The notes beneath the pieces are model-generated. The model was not told the DNA's origin. It did not search any database and saw only the letters and a program-made list of their open reading frames with translations. The position numbers and the translations under genes are program-made. Positions 34,360 through 44,383 of a DNA stretch of 64,000 bases are shown in pieces. Every line of letters begins with the position of its first letter. The stretch's first letter is position 1. The stretch is from Scenedesmus sp. ARA3 (Eukaryota; Chlorophyta; Chlorophyceae; Sphaeropleales; Scenedesmaceae): assembly GCA_004335835.1 (NCBI GenBank), contig RWJK01001901.1, forward strand, positions 1-64,000, written 5' to 3'.

Positions 34360-36783
34360 GCCACACCATGAGCGCTATGGTGGTGGTGTGGAACCACAGC
34401 GCCACGACCAGTGCTGGCTCCTTCTGGCCAATCCTGCAGGCCGAGCAATTGCAAGGGTGGGGCATGACGAGCGTCAGCAGCAGGTGTTGTTGGCCTATCC
34501 TGCAGGTGGCAGGAACAATTTCAGCAGCAGCCACCAGACAATGCAAAGCACTGCAGATTACCCATTGCAGAACGCAGGTGGCAGCTACAAGAGCAGGCTC
34601 GTCTCAGGCACACCTTGCCAGCGACAGAAACACCCTGCCACTGCATCTACCACATCACACCTGCGAATTGTGTATGATGTGCTGGAAGCAAACAGCGTGG
34701 AAGCCAAACTCCCACTCAACGTGCCCAGCAGCCGCTGCTGGCCCCTAACCTGCCACACCCACCTGCTGCCGTACATCCAGGCACACGAGTATGCAAACAC
34801 TGTCATGTTCTGCATTTGCCACCACAAACAGCCCCCCCCAGCACTGCAGCAGCTTCTCCGCAGCAGGCCCCTTTCCCAAGTATCTGATCACATCGCATTT
34901 ATCACATCACACCTGCGGATGGTGTATGATGTGCTGGAAGCAAACAGCGTGGAAGCCGCACCAGCCAGCGTGCTCGACCGCCCCCTTGCCACTGCCACTC
35001 ACTGCAACTGCACTGCATCACACCTGCGGATCGTGTACGAGGTGACAGAAGCAAACAGCATGGAAGCCACCCCACTCAGCGTGCTCAGCGCCCCCCTTGC
35101 CACTGCCACTGCCATTCACTGCAACTGCACTGCATCACACCTGCGGATCGTGTATGATGTGCCAGAAGCAAACAGTGTAGAAGCCACACCAGCCAGCGTG
35201 CCCAGCAGCCGCTGCTGCCCCCAGCTGCTGTGGCCGCCAAACAGAAAGGGCGGGTGCGCCAGAATGGTCACGCCAGCAACGCTGACAAGGCAGCCAGCAG
35301 CACCGGTAAGACCCAGGGGCTCATTGAGCAGCAGCCGAGCCATGACGGCCGTCACTGGCGGCCGCATCTGCGGCAACAACAGCAGCAGCAGCAGGCAGCA
35401 CCGGTGAGGCCAAGAGGCTCGTGCAGCAGCAGCCGCGCCATGACGGCTGTCACTGGCGGCCGCATCTGCAGCAGCAGTGGCAGCAGCAAACAGAAACAGG
35501 CAGTCTTACAGCCGCTACACCAATTCCTTGACTGGCAACGTCCCCACCAGTTGATAAGGCAATTGCAGCTGCGCTTCACTTTTGCCAGAAGTTGTCAACT
35601 CCACGTCGCACACGCCACCCACTCACCTCTGCAAAAGTCACTGCACCACCCAACTACAGGATCGGCGGCGCAATGTAGCTGCGAACAATCAACAGCCTGC
35701 ATGCTGTGCCACGCCGCATTAACAGCCCCACATCCCGCCACCCCCCCNNCCCCACCTGCGCAATTGTCACCGCATCACCCAAGGGCAAGCTCAGCAGCGC
35801 GATGTAGCTAGTGGCAATTGCCAGCGTGCCGAATAAACCTCGCAGGAACAGCAACGGGAAGTGCTGGCGCTGGCCAAACAGGGGCTTGATGCCGCTGGCT
35901 GCGCCTGCTGCTATGCTGGTGCAGAAGGAGATGGAGCTGCGGATGATGCACAGCTGCAGCACTGGCACACGGCCTCCTGCAAGGGCGAGGTGGCAGGGTC
36001 ATGAGATGGATAACATATAAGATATGCTTGGGGGGTGTTGACAGTTTTGAGAGAGGGGGCCAAGCCTGGAAGTGTGTGGGAGTAACCTGGTGTCTGCTGT
36101 GAGGTATGGTATGCGCACAGCGTGTGCTGCAGATGGTGTACTACCTCTGCAGCAGCATATGTCGTTTGTGTGGTGGCAGCAGCGTGCATGGCATCGCAGC
36201 ATCAAAAACACATTGGCAGCGTGCGGTTGCAGGCAGCAGCTGGTTGTTGGATAGGCTCGCTGCTTTACCTGTTAGTTTGACCTGCAGGGAGCTGAATGAG
36301 AAGATGACACATGCCAGCGATGCACACAAGATGCCGCTCTGCCACAGCGGCCTGCAGGACAGCAGAGAGCATGTGGCAAATGCAGCGGCAAAAGACGTAA
36401 CCGCAGGTGCATGCTGCTTTGAGCTGCAGCTGCTTGACGAACTTTAGTGTCAGTTGGCAACGGCGCCCTTACAGCAAATGCTTGCAGCAAATGAAGCCAG
36501 CTTGAGTGCATGCTGGGTGCGCTTGCTGAGTGCTGCTTTCCATGCATCCAGCACAGTGCTGGGCTGCTGTTCTAAGCAGCATGCAAGCAGTGTTCTCCGC
36601 CAGCCTGCATCTGCAGAATATGCTGCAAAGCATAGCTGAGAGTGACCGGGACATGCCTGCGAGCCTTCTCAAGCAAGTCCTTGCTGCTGTGCAGCCACTG
36701 CATGCTGCTGGTGCTGCTCTCTGCTGCCTTGGGGACGTGTGCCCCTTCATCGCAGCCAACAGAGCTATGATCAAGCCGAACAT
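32461..36783 (-). CDS. EamA/DMT-superfamily transporter (SLC35G-like), long C-terminal tail
   Basis: Probably a small-metabolite carrier with two EamA repeats. Exons in gene order: 36783-36473 (tentative), 36351-36269, 35976-35756, 35367-35141, 34102-33870, 33425-32461; phases agree, about 679 aa. EamA 1: ILCASLACVIFSFSSLQVKL, GGRVPVLQLCIIRSSISF, LFLRGLFGTLAIATSYIALL, LPLGDAVTIAQ, MRPPVTAVMARLLLNEPLGL. EamA 2: ASTLFASGTSYTIRRIGQKE, PALVVALWFHTTTIALMVWP, LLLLGIATSSFFAQLLMTRS, VIYSHILGAIVFHEKLTLP, LAGGVLIFAGVLMV. The last ~280 residues are a Ser/Gln/Ala-rich, probably cytosolic tail. The first exon is chosen because its GCT|GTAAGG donor has the needed phase; it shows no homology. Two undetermined bases (35748-35749) lie next to a donor. 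Four exon edges have tandem copies. Confidence 0.87.
33636..33725 (-). repeat. Copy of the 3' end of transporter exon 34102-33870
   Basis: Encodes LLLLGIATSSF and IMPAARAAAVSFTG followed by GTGAGG, repeating the end of the exon at 33870-34102 (there with FFAQLLMTRSFQIMPAARAA). It lies in the downstream intron. Confidence 0.88.
34265..34357. repeat. Perfect (CAG)31 tract
   Basis: The longest uninterrupted CAG run in the window. It starts exactly where a duplicated transporter exon copy (VALWFHTTTIALMVWPLLL on the minus strand) ends. The functional exon has only three such codons, so the tract appears to have expanded from the Leu codons of the copy. Confidence 0.95.
34353..34500 (-). repeat. 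Copies of the transporter acceptor and RIGQKEP exon start
   Basis: Minus-strand CAG plus codons for IGQKEPALVVALWFHTTT at 34438-34353, and a shorter third copy (GATAGGCCAACA) near 34495. The functional one begins at 34102. Confidence 0.87.
34655..35215 (-). repeat. Four copies of a transporter exon end with donor
   Basis: The codons TLFAS(G/S/V)TSYTIRR followed by GTGTGATG occur at about 35136-35210 (functional), 35017-35090, 34905-34977 and 34655-34740 on the minus strand. Spacing is about 115-250 bp and all copies keep the donor. Confidence 0.9.
35403..35472 (-). repeat. Copy of the transporter acceptor and MRPPVTAVMARLLL exon start
   Basis: Duplicate of the start of the exon at 35367-35141, with an intact CAG acceptor and the codons MRPPVTAVMARLLLHEPLGL. 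It lies about 100 bp upstream in the preceding intron. Confidence 0.88.
35748..35749. other. Two undetermined bases (NN)
   Basis: NN within a C-rich run in the transporter intron, 6 bp from a splice donor. This is an assembly uncertainty, not a biological feature. Confidence 0.98.
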
Positions 36784-38278
36784 ATGGTTCCGGCATCGTT
36801 GTCGGCATCAATGGTTATCAAACAACGGATGTGAGTGCTTCGGTCACAGCGTTCTATTCCAAAATCCATCGGCACATGTGCACAGGCGCACAGCTACATA
36901 CGCCTATCTACACAAACCACGCGCTACGAAGATCCATTGACGTCAACAACAGATCAACCCTCATCTCTGTCATGGACACGAGGTCAACAGCCTTGTGGCC
37001 GGGTCCACGGCTAGGGTTTTGAAGAGGTGCTTGCATGCTGCTGGTTGATTGTCACCGTCACAGCGCCTGTGTTGCAGGAAAGCGCTCCAAGAGGACAATG
37101 GAACGTCCCTATTCATTTCCACGGGCCTTAAGAGACCTTGAACAACACAAAGGACACTGCTCATGTCAATTTACCAGCCTTGTACACCCCATGACACACT
37201 TCACACATGCTGACTATTGTAAGTCTGTGCACACATGCAATGGCTATTTAAGCAAATCTGCAGCAGCATATGCTGCTGACTGCAACCACACAGATCTGCA
37301 AGACAGCTGCCTTACAACTGCAAGAATAATAATGGCAGCATCACGCAACCAGGCGGCGTCACTGTGTCCAATGCAGCTGTGGATGTTTCTGTTTAGGCAG
37401 CTACAGAGCTTCCCTCAGCATAACCTGCCATATATAGCTTCACATGCTCTTTGCAAACAGCACACAACAGCTGTGCACCTGAACACCGTGCACCAGCTCG
37501 CAGTTGGCTTATGCAGCCATGCACCTCGCAGCCCTGCCCCTTTTCAGGCAGACACACAAACCCGCCCTCCCATAATACTGGCTGTGGAGTGCCCAAAAGC
37601 AGCAGCACAATCAATCCCTCGATGAACACCTGGCCCGCGTTTTATGATCAATCAGCCCGTCAAACATTGTGTGGTTCACACAGCTGGCTTCACCATAGCA
37701 GCACACTGTGGTTGCAACAAGAACTGCTGTAAGGCGCCATGAGATTGCCGCACTCTGCCGAGCAACACACACCACCTATCTACTTGTCACTGCACGCGCA
37801 GCGGCAGCACAGCGTGCAAAACATGCGCCTTTGACGGCTGGGGGACTTTGTGCTTGCAGTCCCCACAGGCTTCACGCTAATCTAAAGAGGATGTACATCA
37901 CTGTAATCAGTTGTGCGAACCCCAGCACACCCGTGCACACATAGCCACACATGCCACTGCAGTAAAGCTGCCAGGTTCACACGGCATCAGCAGTGTGCTG
38001 CTGCTGCTGCCGCCGCCAGCTCATCAGCAGCACTGTGCTTCTGCTGCTGCTGCCGCCAGCTCGTCAGCAGCACTCTGCTGCTGCTGCTGCTGCTGCCAGC
38101 TCAACAGCAGCACTGTGCTGCTGCCGCCAGCTCATCAGCAAAACTCTGCTCCTGCTGCTGCTGCTGCCAGCTCACCACCAGCCCTTCTTGGCAGGTTCAG
38201 GTGCTGCTGCAGGCCCGCTGACAAGAGCCGCAGCAGCCCTGGCAGCAGCACCAGTGTGCAGCTGTTGCTGCTGCCAGC
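36784..38278. other. Intergenic region with septin 3'-end repeats
   Basis: About 1.5 kb without a recognisable gene. The right part (37991-38170) holds about five units of a CCAGCTCATCAGCAGCACTG plus CTG-run repeat. At 38169-38200 lies a copy of the septin C-terminal codons AKKGWW with its own TGA stop. Confidence 0.6.
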
Positions 38279-41200
38279 TTACCACCAGCCCTTCTTGGCA
38301 GGTGCGGGTGCAGGTGCTGCTGCAGGCACTGGCTCTGGCTCAGGCAGGGGTGCAGGCTCGGGTGCTGCTGCTGGCTGCTGCTGCTCCTGCTGCTTCTTGG
38401 AGCCCTTGCTGCCGCGGCGCAGGTGCTTGCTGGCGCTGCTGATCTTGTCACGCACCTGCAACAGCAGAGTGCATGTAGCAAATCATGACACGGCAGCAGT
38501 TAGCAGCTGCAACGCCAGCCAAGCAGGAGCAATTGAAAGATGCAGCAGCCACCTCACCAGCTCCCAACAATTTGAAAGAACACTAATGGGTTATCTACGC
38601 TTGCTTGATGTGCAAGCGCATTGCGCATACAACTGCTGTTCTGACTGGGTGCTGACGTCCGCAAAGGTAAGACCAGCTTGACAGTCTTTGATGGAGCATT
38701 CGCTGTTGTTCTGGACAAATGCGAGTACTTCATCAAAGACCGTCAAAACAGCAGATGATGGCAGCACCAGGGGCAGGCACTCTGGTAGCTGCTGACAACA
38801 GATGGATTTATGCCTGGAACTAACACCAACCATGTTTGTGACAAAAACGCAAACACAATCATTTAGCTCACCGAACAAGGTTAATACTGGGGAAAACAAC
38901 AACATGAATCAAGCCAGTATCAGCCGCACACGCCGCATCACGTACTGCGCACCAGAATCACAAGCTCGTCAACAAAGTTGCGCACCTGCCACAGCAACCG
39001 CGCACCTGCTTGACGCTGATGCCGTGCGGCGCCGCCTACAGTGCCAGCGCCACCACACCATCTTGTCATGTATGCCAACTTTCACAAAACTACTGTGCCG
39101 CCAAGCCTGACCTTCTATTTGCTGTGCGCCAACATAAACCCAGTGCACCACGCACACACATAGCACGCAACATGATGTTGCCCAAACACGCGGAAAAACA
39201 CCCACAGCTGCGCACCTGCTTGACGTCGATGCCGCGCTGTGCTGCATACAGCGCCAGCGCCACCGGCAGCACCGTGGTCAGCGCAAAGCGCTTCAGCCGC
39301 GTGCCGAAGCGGGGCCCAGCCAGGCGGTGCTTGCGCCACGTCTCATACCTACAAGCAGTGAAGACAGCATAACACTGTCAGCAGGTGCATATAGCTGTGG
39401 TTTTATAGCAGCACGCGTTTAAACAGCACATGCGCCAGCTCGAGCAAGCTGCTGTGAATTGGGGTTGGATAGAAGCACGGCAACGCGCAACACAGTATGT
39501 CATCTCAGCTGCACTCCTCACGCCTTGCTGAAGCTCGTGCTGCCGCCCCACCTGGTGCGCTTGTCCTTGCAGATGTCCTCCAGTGCCTCCTTCAGCAGCA
39601 GCGCCCTGCAGCAGACAAACGAAGCACAGCCGACTCAGCAACCACATTGGCAGTAGCAGCAGCACTGCAGCAGCAGAGTTGTAGCAGTGCACACACAGCA
39701 GCACTTCCAGACGAGCCGACACAGAAACTGGCCACTTCATCCCTTGCAGGATTGCAGCACAGTGATAACTGACAAAAACAAACACTGCTCAACATAACAC
39801 ACGGTACTGCCCTCACCTAAGGTGCAGCAGGTCGCTGTGGTCGGGGTTGAAGGCCTGCGCTGTGCCCCAGGGGTAGCGGCGCTCCGGCCAGAACACCGGC
39901 ACCTCCATCTGGTTCATCTCCTCGTTGACGTCGTTGCTGGCGATGACCTGCGGTCAATGAGCGGTCAAAGCGTGGTCAGACTATGGGCAAGGTGTCATGC
40001 AGCACGTCGTAAAAACCGCTGCACGACTGCCAGCAACAGCGCTGCTTGCAGGCGCACGGAACACATCTGGTCTATACACAGTGGATTGTGTGCAGTACAC
40101 CGACAACCACGGCTGCTCCGCAACGCACAGCCCAACCCCAGTGCGTTGAACAGCAGCGCTTGCTGTCCGCACTGCACCATGCTCACCAGGAAGGGTGGCC
40201 TGTTGCTGCGCGCGGCATCAGTCATGCCCATACATACACACCAGCAACAAGGCACACAAACTACAACCCAACAGTGCTGCAGTCACTCACCAGGAAGGGT
40301 GGTGTGTTGCTGCCCGCTGCGTCGCCCATGCCTGCGCGCTCCAGCGTCTCCTTGTCGAAGCGGAAGGTGTTGATCTTGCCGCGCACGCCGTGCACGTTGG
40401 GGTTCTGTGGCGAGAAAATGGGAATTGACGGCAGCAGCAGCCAGCCAAGCACAGCTCAGCGTGCGGTGGTATGGCGAGAGTGTGGTGTTGTCAAAGACAG
40501 CCACCATTTGAATGCAGTACAGCAAGGGTCGCAGCCCGCTGCCCACACAGCAATCTGCAGGTCATGCTACACTGGGCTGACCCCTTTTGAGATGTTACAC
40601 ACAGGAGGGAAACGCAGCGCCTCTGGCAGCCAGTCAGCTCTCAGGCCCTCACCTGCAGCCTGCTGAAGACCTCCTGCTTGTAGTTCTGCGCCTCGCGGAT
40701 GGTCATGGTGTCGGCCTTGGTGATGACCGGGATGATGGGCACAGCCTTGCCCAGCTCATACATGTACCTGGGCGCAGCAACAACAGCAAAAGCTTCAAGG
40801 CATGCTCTCACAACTACTAGAGATTGCAATAGGCAGCAAAACATGGTCCTAATCGGTTGCTGTGCTTGAGCCGCACCAACTGCGTGCGGCACTACGCGAA
40901 TCCTTGCAGCAGCTGTCACAGCTGCCAGCTGCGTTATTGTCAGCTGCAATCTGCAGCTCTGCTGAGCTGTGTGCCGCAGCTTTGAGTACGCCACCACCAC
41001 GAAGCAAGGTGTCACAATGCACAGCACGTGCCCTGCCCAACACCCAAGACGCAAAATGCGCACCTGATGTCGATGGGCCTGAGCCTGTGTGGCGGCACGC
41101 AGAACAGGCACACATCAATGCGAGGGTCCTCCACCTGCACCGCACAAGCAGCAGCACACACAATAGGAAATGTTGGCCTTATGCTTTGTCTGACCAATTC

Positions 41201-43047
41201 AAGCATTGTACCTTTGCCTCATGTATCACCAGCCAATCCCTGCCTGCAGTACCACATCCTGCAAGACACGAGGCACAGCAGCACAGCACCACAATCCCAC
41301 ACTGCCACAGCCGCCCACTGTACATCGCGCACCTCTGTGAGGTCCTGGCTGCGGTCGCGCGCGGACTCCAGGCTGAGCCACTTCTCGTTGCAGGCGTTGA
41401 TGTGGCCGTTGATCATGTTGATGTGGTTCATGATGTCCAGGTCATCGCCGTAGCCGGGAGTGTCCTGCGTTTACAGACACAGCAGCAGAAGCAGCAGCAG
41501 CAAAAAAGTTAATGTGGTTCATCAAGTCCAAGTCGTCGCCGTAGCCGGGCGTGTCCTGCCGGCAGTACAATGCAACACAACCGCACAACACAACACAGCA
41601 GCAGACGAAACATGACGTCAGCAACAGCGGATGAAGGACGTCAGCTTGCATGCTGTAGTGAAATCTGCCCTTGCGATCTGCCCTTGCGATCTTGATTGAA
41701 AATTCAATATCTGTTGTCAAGGGGTGCTTTGCAGTCCAACCCGCCACCCACCAGGATGCGGTACACCCAGATGACGGTCCTCCTCGTCCTTCCACGTTAG
41801 AACGGACTGCCAGCTTGCACGAGTGACAGAGCACCCCCGCCCTCCAGCAGACACACAACCATCGTCCCCCACCCACCTGGATGCGGTACACCCAGATGAC
41901 GCGGTCCTCCTCGTCCTTCCAGGTCACCGTGGAGCACAGCGAGTCGGGGTCCTTCACAAACTGGTCCGCGGGCGTGTAGGTGCCGTCATGCACCTGCGCC
42001 AGCAGCAGCGCGGACAATACCAACCTGAGCAGCAGCTGGTTTAACCTGCGAGTCTGCTGGACCCCAGAGGCGGTGTACAGATGTGAAGCTGCACTGGCTG
42101 CACACAGCTCTGTGAACAGCTGGCATGCAGCGCAGTATACCTTTGATATACGAGCACTTGAAGAGGGCGCTTAACATGCTGCATCTAAGCTTGTGCGCTG
42201 CTGCTGTTCAACTGTGTCACTGCTGCAGCTGTTCAACTGTGTCACTGCTGCTGCCGCACCTGCAGCCTCTCGCCTGGTGTGCTGAGCAGCGTCTTGACCA
42301 GCGTGGTCTTGCCCAGGCCGCTGTCACCGACAATCAGCACCTGCACCAGCAGCAGCAGCAGCAGCAGTGGTAGGTCAGAACAGAGGACCTCTCAATGAAG
42401 AGGTTGCGTGATCCTATAGCTGCTGCACTTGCTGGTCTTGCAATGGCTGATGCTGGCAGTGCAGCTGATCGTGCAGCAGTGCTTTGCTTGCCCAATCATA
42501 CACATCTGCAGCCGGCTGAATCCCTGCACCTTGATGAACTTCTTCTTCCAGATCTTGTGTGGGCGCGGCCTGCGCGGGCCCAGCAGCGCCTGCTGGTTCA
42601 CGCGGCTGTCGTACATGCGGCCCGAGGCGCTGGTCATGCTGTTCAGCCGGTCTGCAGGCGCACACAATGTATGTCGGGAGCACCGAAGGTTGGGGGTTGT
42701 GGTTTGAAGCGCATGTATGTTGGGGATGCCGCTTGCAAGAGGAAGGCAGAGCAGCGCCAGGACTCACAGCAAGCAGGACTGCACCTGGACAGATGCCGAC
42801 AGGGCTGCTGTGAGTGCACCAACTGCTTCAGCACGCGGCAAGTGCTTGCAGATTCAAGTGCTGCACACCAGCGTGATTGCTGCAGTGGTTGTGCAATTGC
42901 ATACCACAGCGACCGACACCATCAGTGATGCTACGCAACCGTTTGTGACAATATTAATGCCTGAGCAGCGTGTTTACCTGGCCGCCTGGAAGACATGTCA
43001 CCGTTGACATAGCCATCATAGTCGCCACCATCTGCAACACACAACAG

Positions 43048-43086
<39 letters not shown>

Positions 43087-43334
43087 GTCATACGGACGAC
43101 CGTGCAAAGCAGACACATGCTGGCGGATGCTGCCTGGCATGTTTCTCTGCTACCTGGGTGACCCAATTGTACTGCACTGGTTTTGCTGCTTCGGCCCATA
43201 CAGCCAGATCCAAATAGCGGCTGCACATTTATGCTGTGTCACACCAGGCTTGAATTTGACAGCCAGCAGTACTGCCTCAGTCAAAACGCACCAGCTGCTG
43301 ACTGGCGCTTGCTGCCCATGTCCAGGGACTGCAT
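38279..43334 (-). CDS. Septin GTPase
   Basis: Filament-forming P-loop GTPase acting at membranes and the cell cortex. Thirteen exons in gene order: 43334-43292, 43031-42978, 42651-42530, 42340-42260, 41993-41877, 41464-41333, 41134-41064, 40767-40653, 40404-40291, 39947-39817, 39605-39552, 39348-39216, 38455-38279; every junction is phase-consistent, 447 aa. G1 VLIVGDSGLGKTTL, G3 DTPGYGDD, G4 PVITKADT, the septin unique element including RRYPWG, and the EALEDICKDKRTRYETWRKH helix. A hydrophobic stretch TTVLPVALALYAAQ near residues 365-378 could insert in or lie on a membrane. The tail is Lys-, Pro- and Ala-rich, ending AKKGWW. A second in-frame Met (43319) gives a start 5 residues shorter. 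The third exon ends at AAG|GTGCAG, which places FIK directly before VLIVGDSG. Confidence 0.96.
39003..39057 (-). repeat. Copy of the septin exon 39348-39216 end with donor
   Basis: Repeats the codons around ALYAAQRGIDVKQ followed by GTGCGC (functional at 39216-39268), diverged to ALYAAPHGISVKQ. It lies in the downstream intron. Confidence 0.85.
40187..40232 (-). repeat. Copy of the septin exon 40404-40291 end with donor
   Basis: Repeats the codons MGDAAGSNTPPFL followed by GTGAGT (functional at 40291-40335), with changes giving MTDAARSNRPPFL. It lies downstream in the intron. Confidence 0.85.
41503..41560 (-). repeat. Copy of the septin G3 exon acceptor and start
   Basis: CAG plus codons for DTPGYGDDLDLMNHIN, a near-identical duplicate of the functional exon start at 41464, placed about 95 bp upstream in the preceding intron. 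Confidence 0.9.
41750..41806 (-). repeat. Copy of the septin WKDEEDRVIWVYRIQ exon end
   Basis: Duplicate of the 3' end of exon 41993-41877, downstream in the next intron, with an in-frame codon loss and a weaker donor (CTGGTGGGT). Confidence 0.83.
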
Positions 43335-44383
43335 GGGGTTAGCTCCCTCAGTCAACACCTCAGAGGTGCGGCCATTGCGAGATGCTGAAAAGGCTGAGGT
43401 CATTGTGCCATACATGCTGCCAGCTGTCATGCCTGCAGGAAGGCGGTTGACCCGTGGTAGGTCAGGTCAGGCAGCAGGCACAACAGGCAGGCAGCAGGTG
43501 AGCAGCTGCTGGGCCTGGGGCACGCAGGAGGGTTCCAAATTTGTCTGTAAATGTGCAATCCTCGCAGCCCTGTATGCTTGTGCAGCATGGAAGCAGGGAG
43601 GGCTTGGCAATACGGCTGGCCTCGTTTTGGCGCTGCGTTCAACTGCAAAAGTGCAAAAGTTGGTTCATATACATGCAGCAAGATTGCGCTGCACTGATCG
43701 TTTAAGTGTCACAAGATCAGTCGCTCCCATGTGCACGGCTGCGTGATGAGCTGCTTTCCAGCCAACAGCCTGGTGGTGGCCAGGAGCCCTCGCTGGTAGC
43801 TGACTGTCTTGCTTGCCTGCGTCTCCGTTGGAGTTGTTGTATGAGTACATCCACTGGAGATGCCTCGCTTGACGCTCTGCGCCTGCAGAGAGCTGCTACC
43901 AACAACTAGGGTGTTGTAATGAGACTAGAAGACACACGCAAGACCTTCAGAACAATCATACACTACTCTTGCTTCGATCGCACCTGGCGTTAAGCCCCAC
44001 ACGGTGGTCTGTCTTCACAAGGTACAACGTTGTCAGTTAGACCAAACCTAAAGTTTGAACTTCGCGACAGAAGGAACCGCTGGATTCTCTAGTGTCTTGT
44101 GGCATTTCATTGCAGAAAGCTTACGACTTGATCATATGGGCCTGCGGCTTCTCATCAGTGACCACTGTATGCCGTCCAATTCGTACTGATACAGGACCTG
44201 TAGGAGTAGTCCGTCTGCACTCAGTGCAGTGACTGATGGGAGAAGTTGGCCACAAGTGTGCCAATCATCAGGCCATAAGCATTCACCTGCTTAAGCATAG
44301 CGCTGTGTGTGCCACACATGCTGCCGGCACCACAGAGGCCACACAAAAGCTACCATCTTTACCCCTGCTTGCACCACCGGCAG
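43335..44383. other. Septin upstream region / ABHD10-like 3' region
   Basis: About 1 kb with no recognisable coding sequence. It must contain the septin promoter and the 3' UTR of the next minus-strand gene. Confidence 0.55.

Noticed and set aside
33872..35407. 511-codon plus-strand open frame with a long polyGln run
   Set aside because: It covers the minus-strand transporter exons and their copies in antisense; the polyGln is the CAG tract.
36572..36811. Frame MPEPYVRLDHSSVGCDEG as the transporter N-terminus
   Set aside because: No GT donor in the required phase reaches the next exon; the overlapping frame from 36783 with the GCT|GTAAGG donor fits.
42505..42530. Septin exon extended to GFSRLQ
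   Set aside because: No GT donor in phase follows; AAG|GTGCAG at 42530 is canonical and yields FIKVLIVGDSG.
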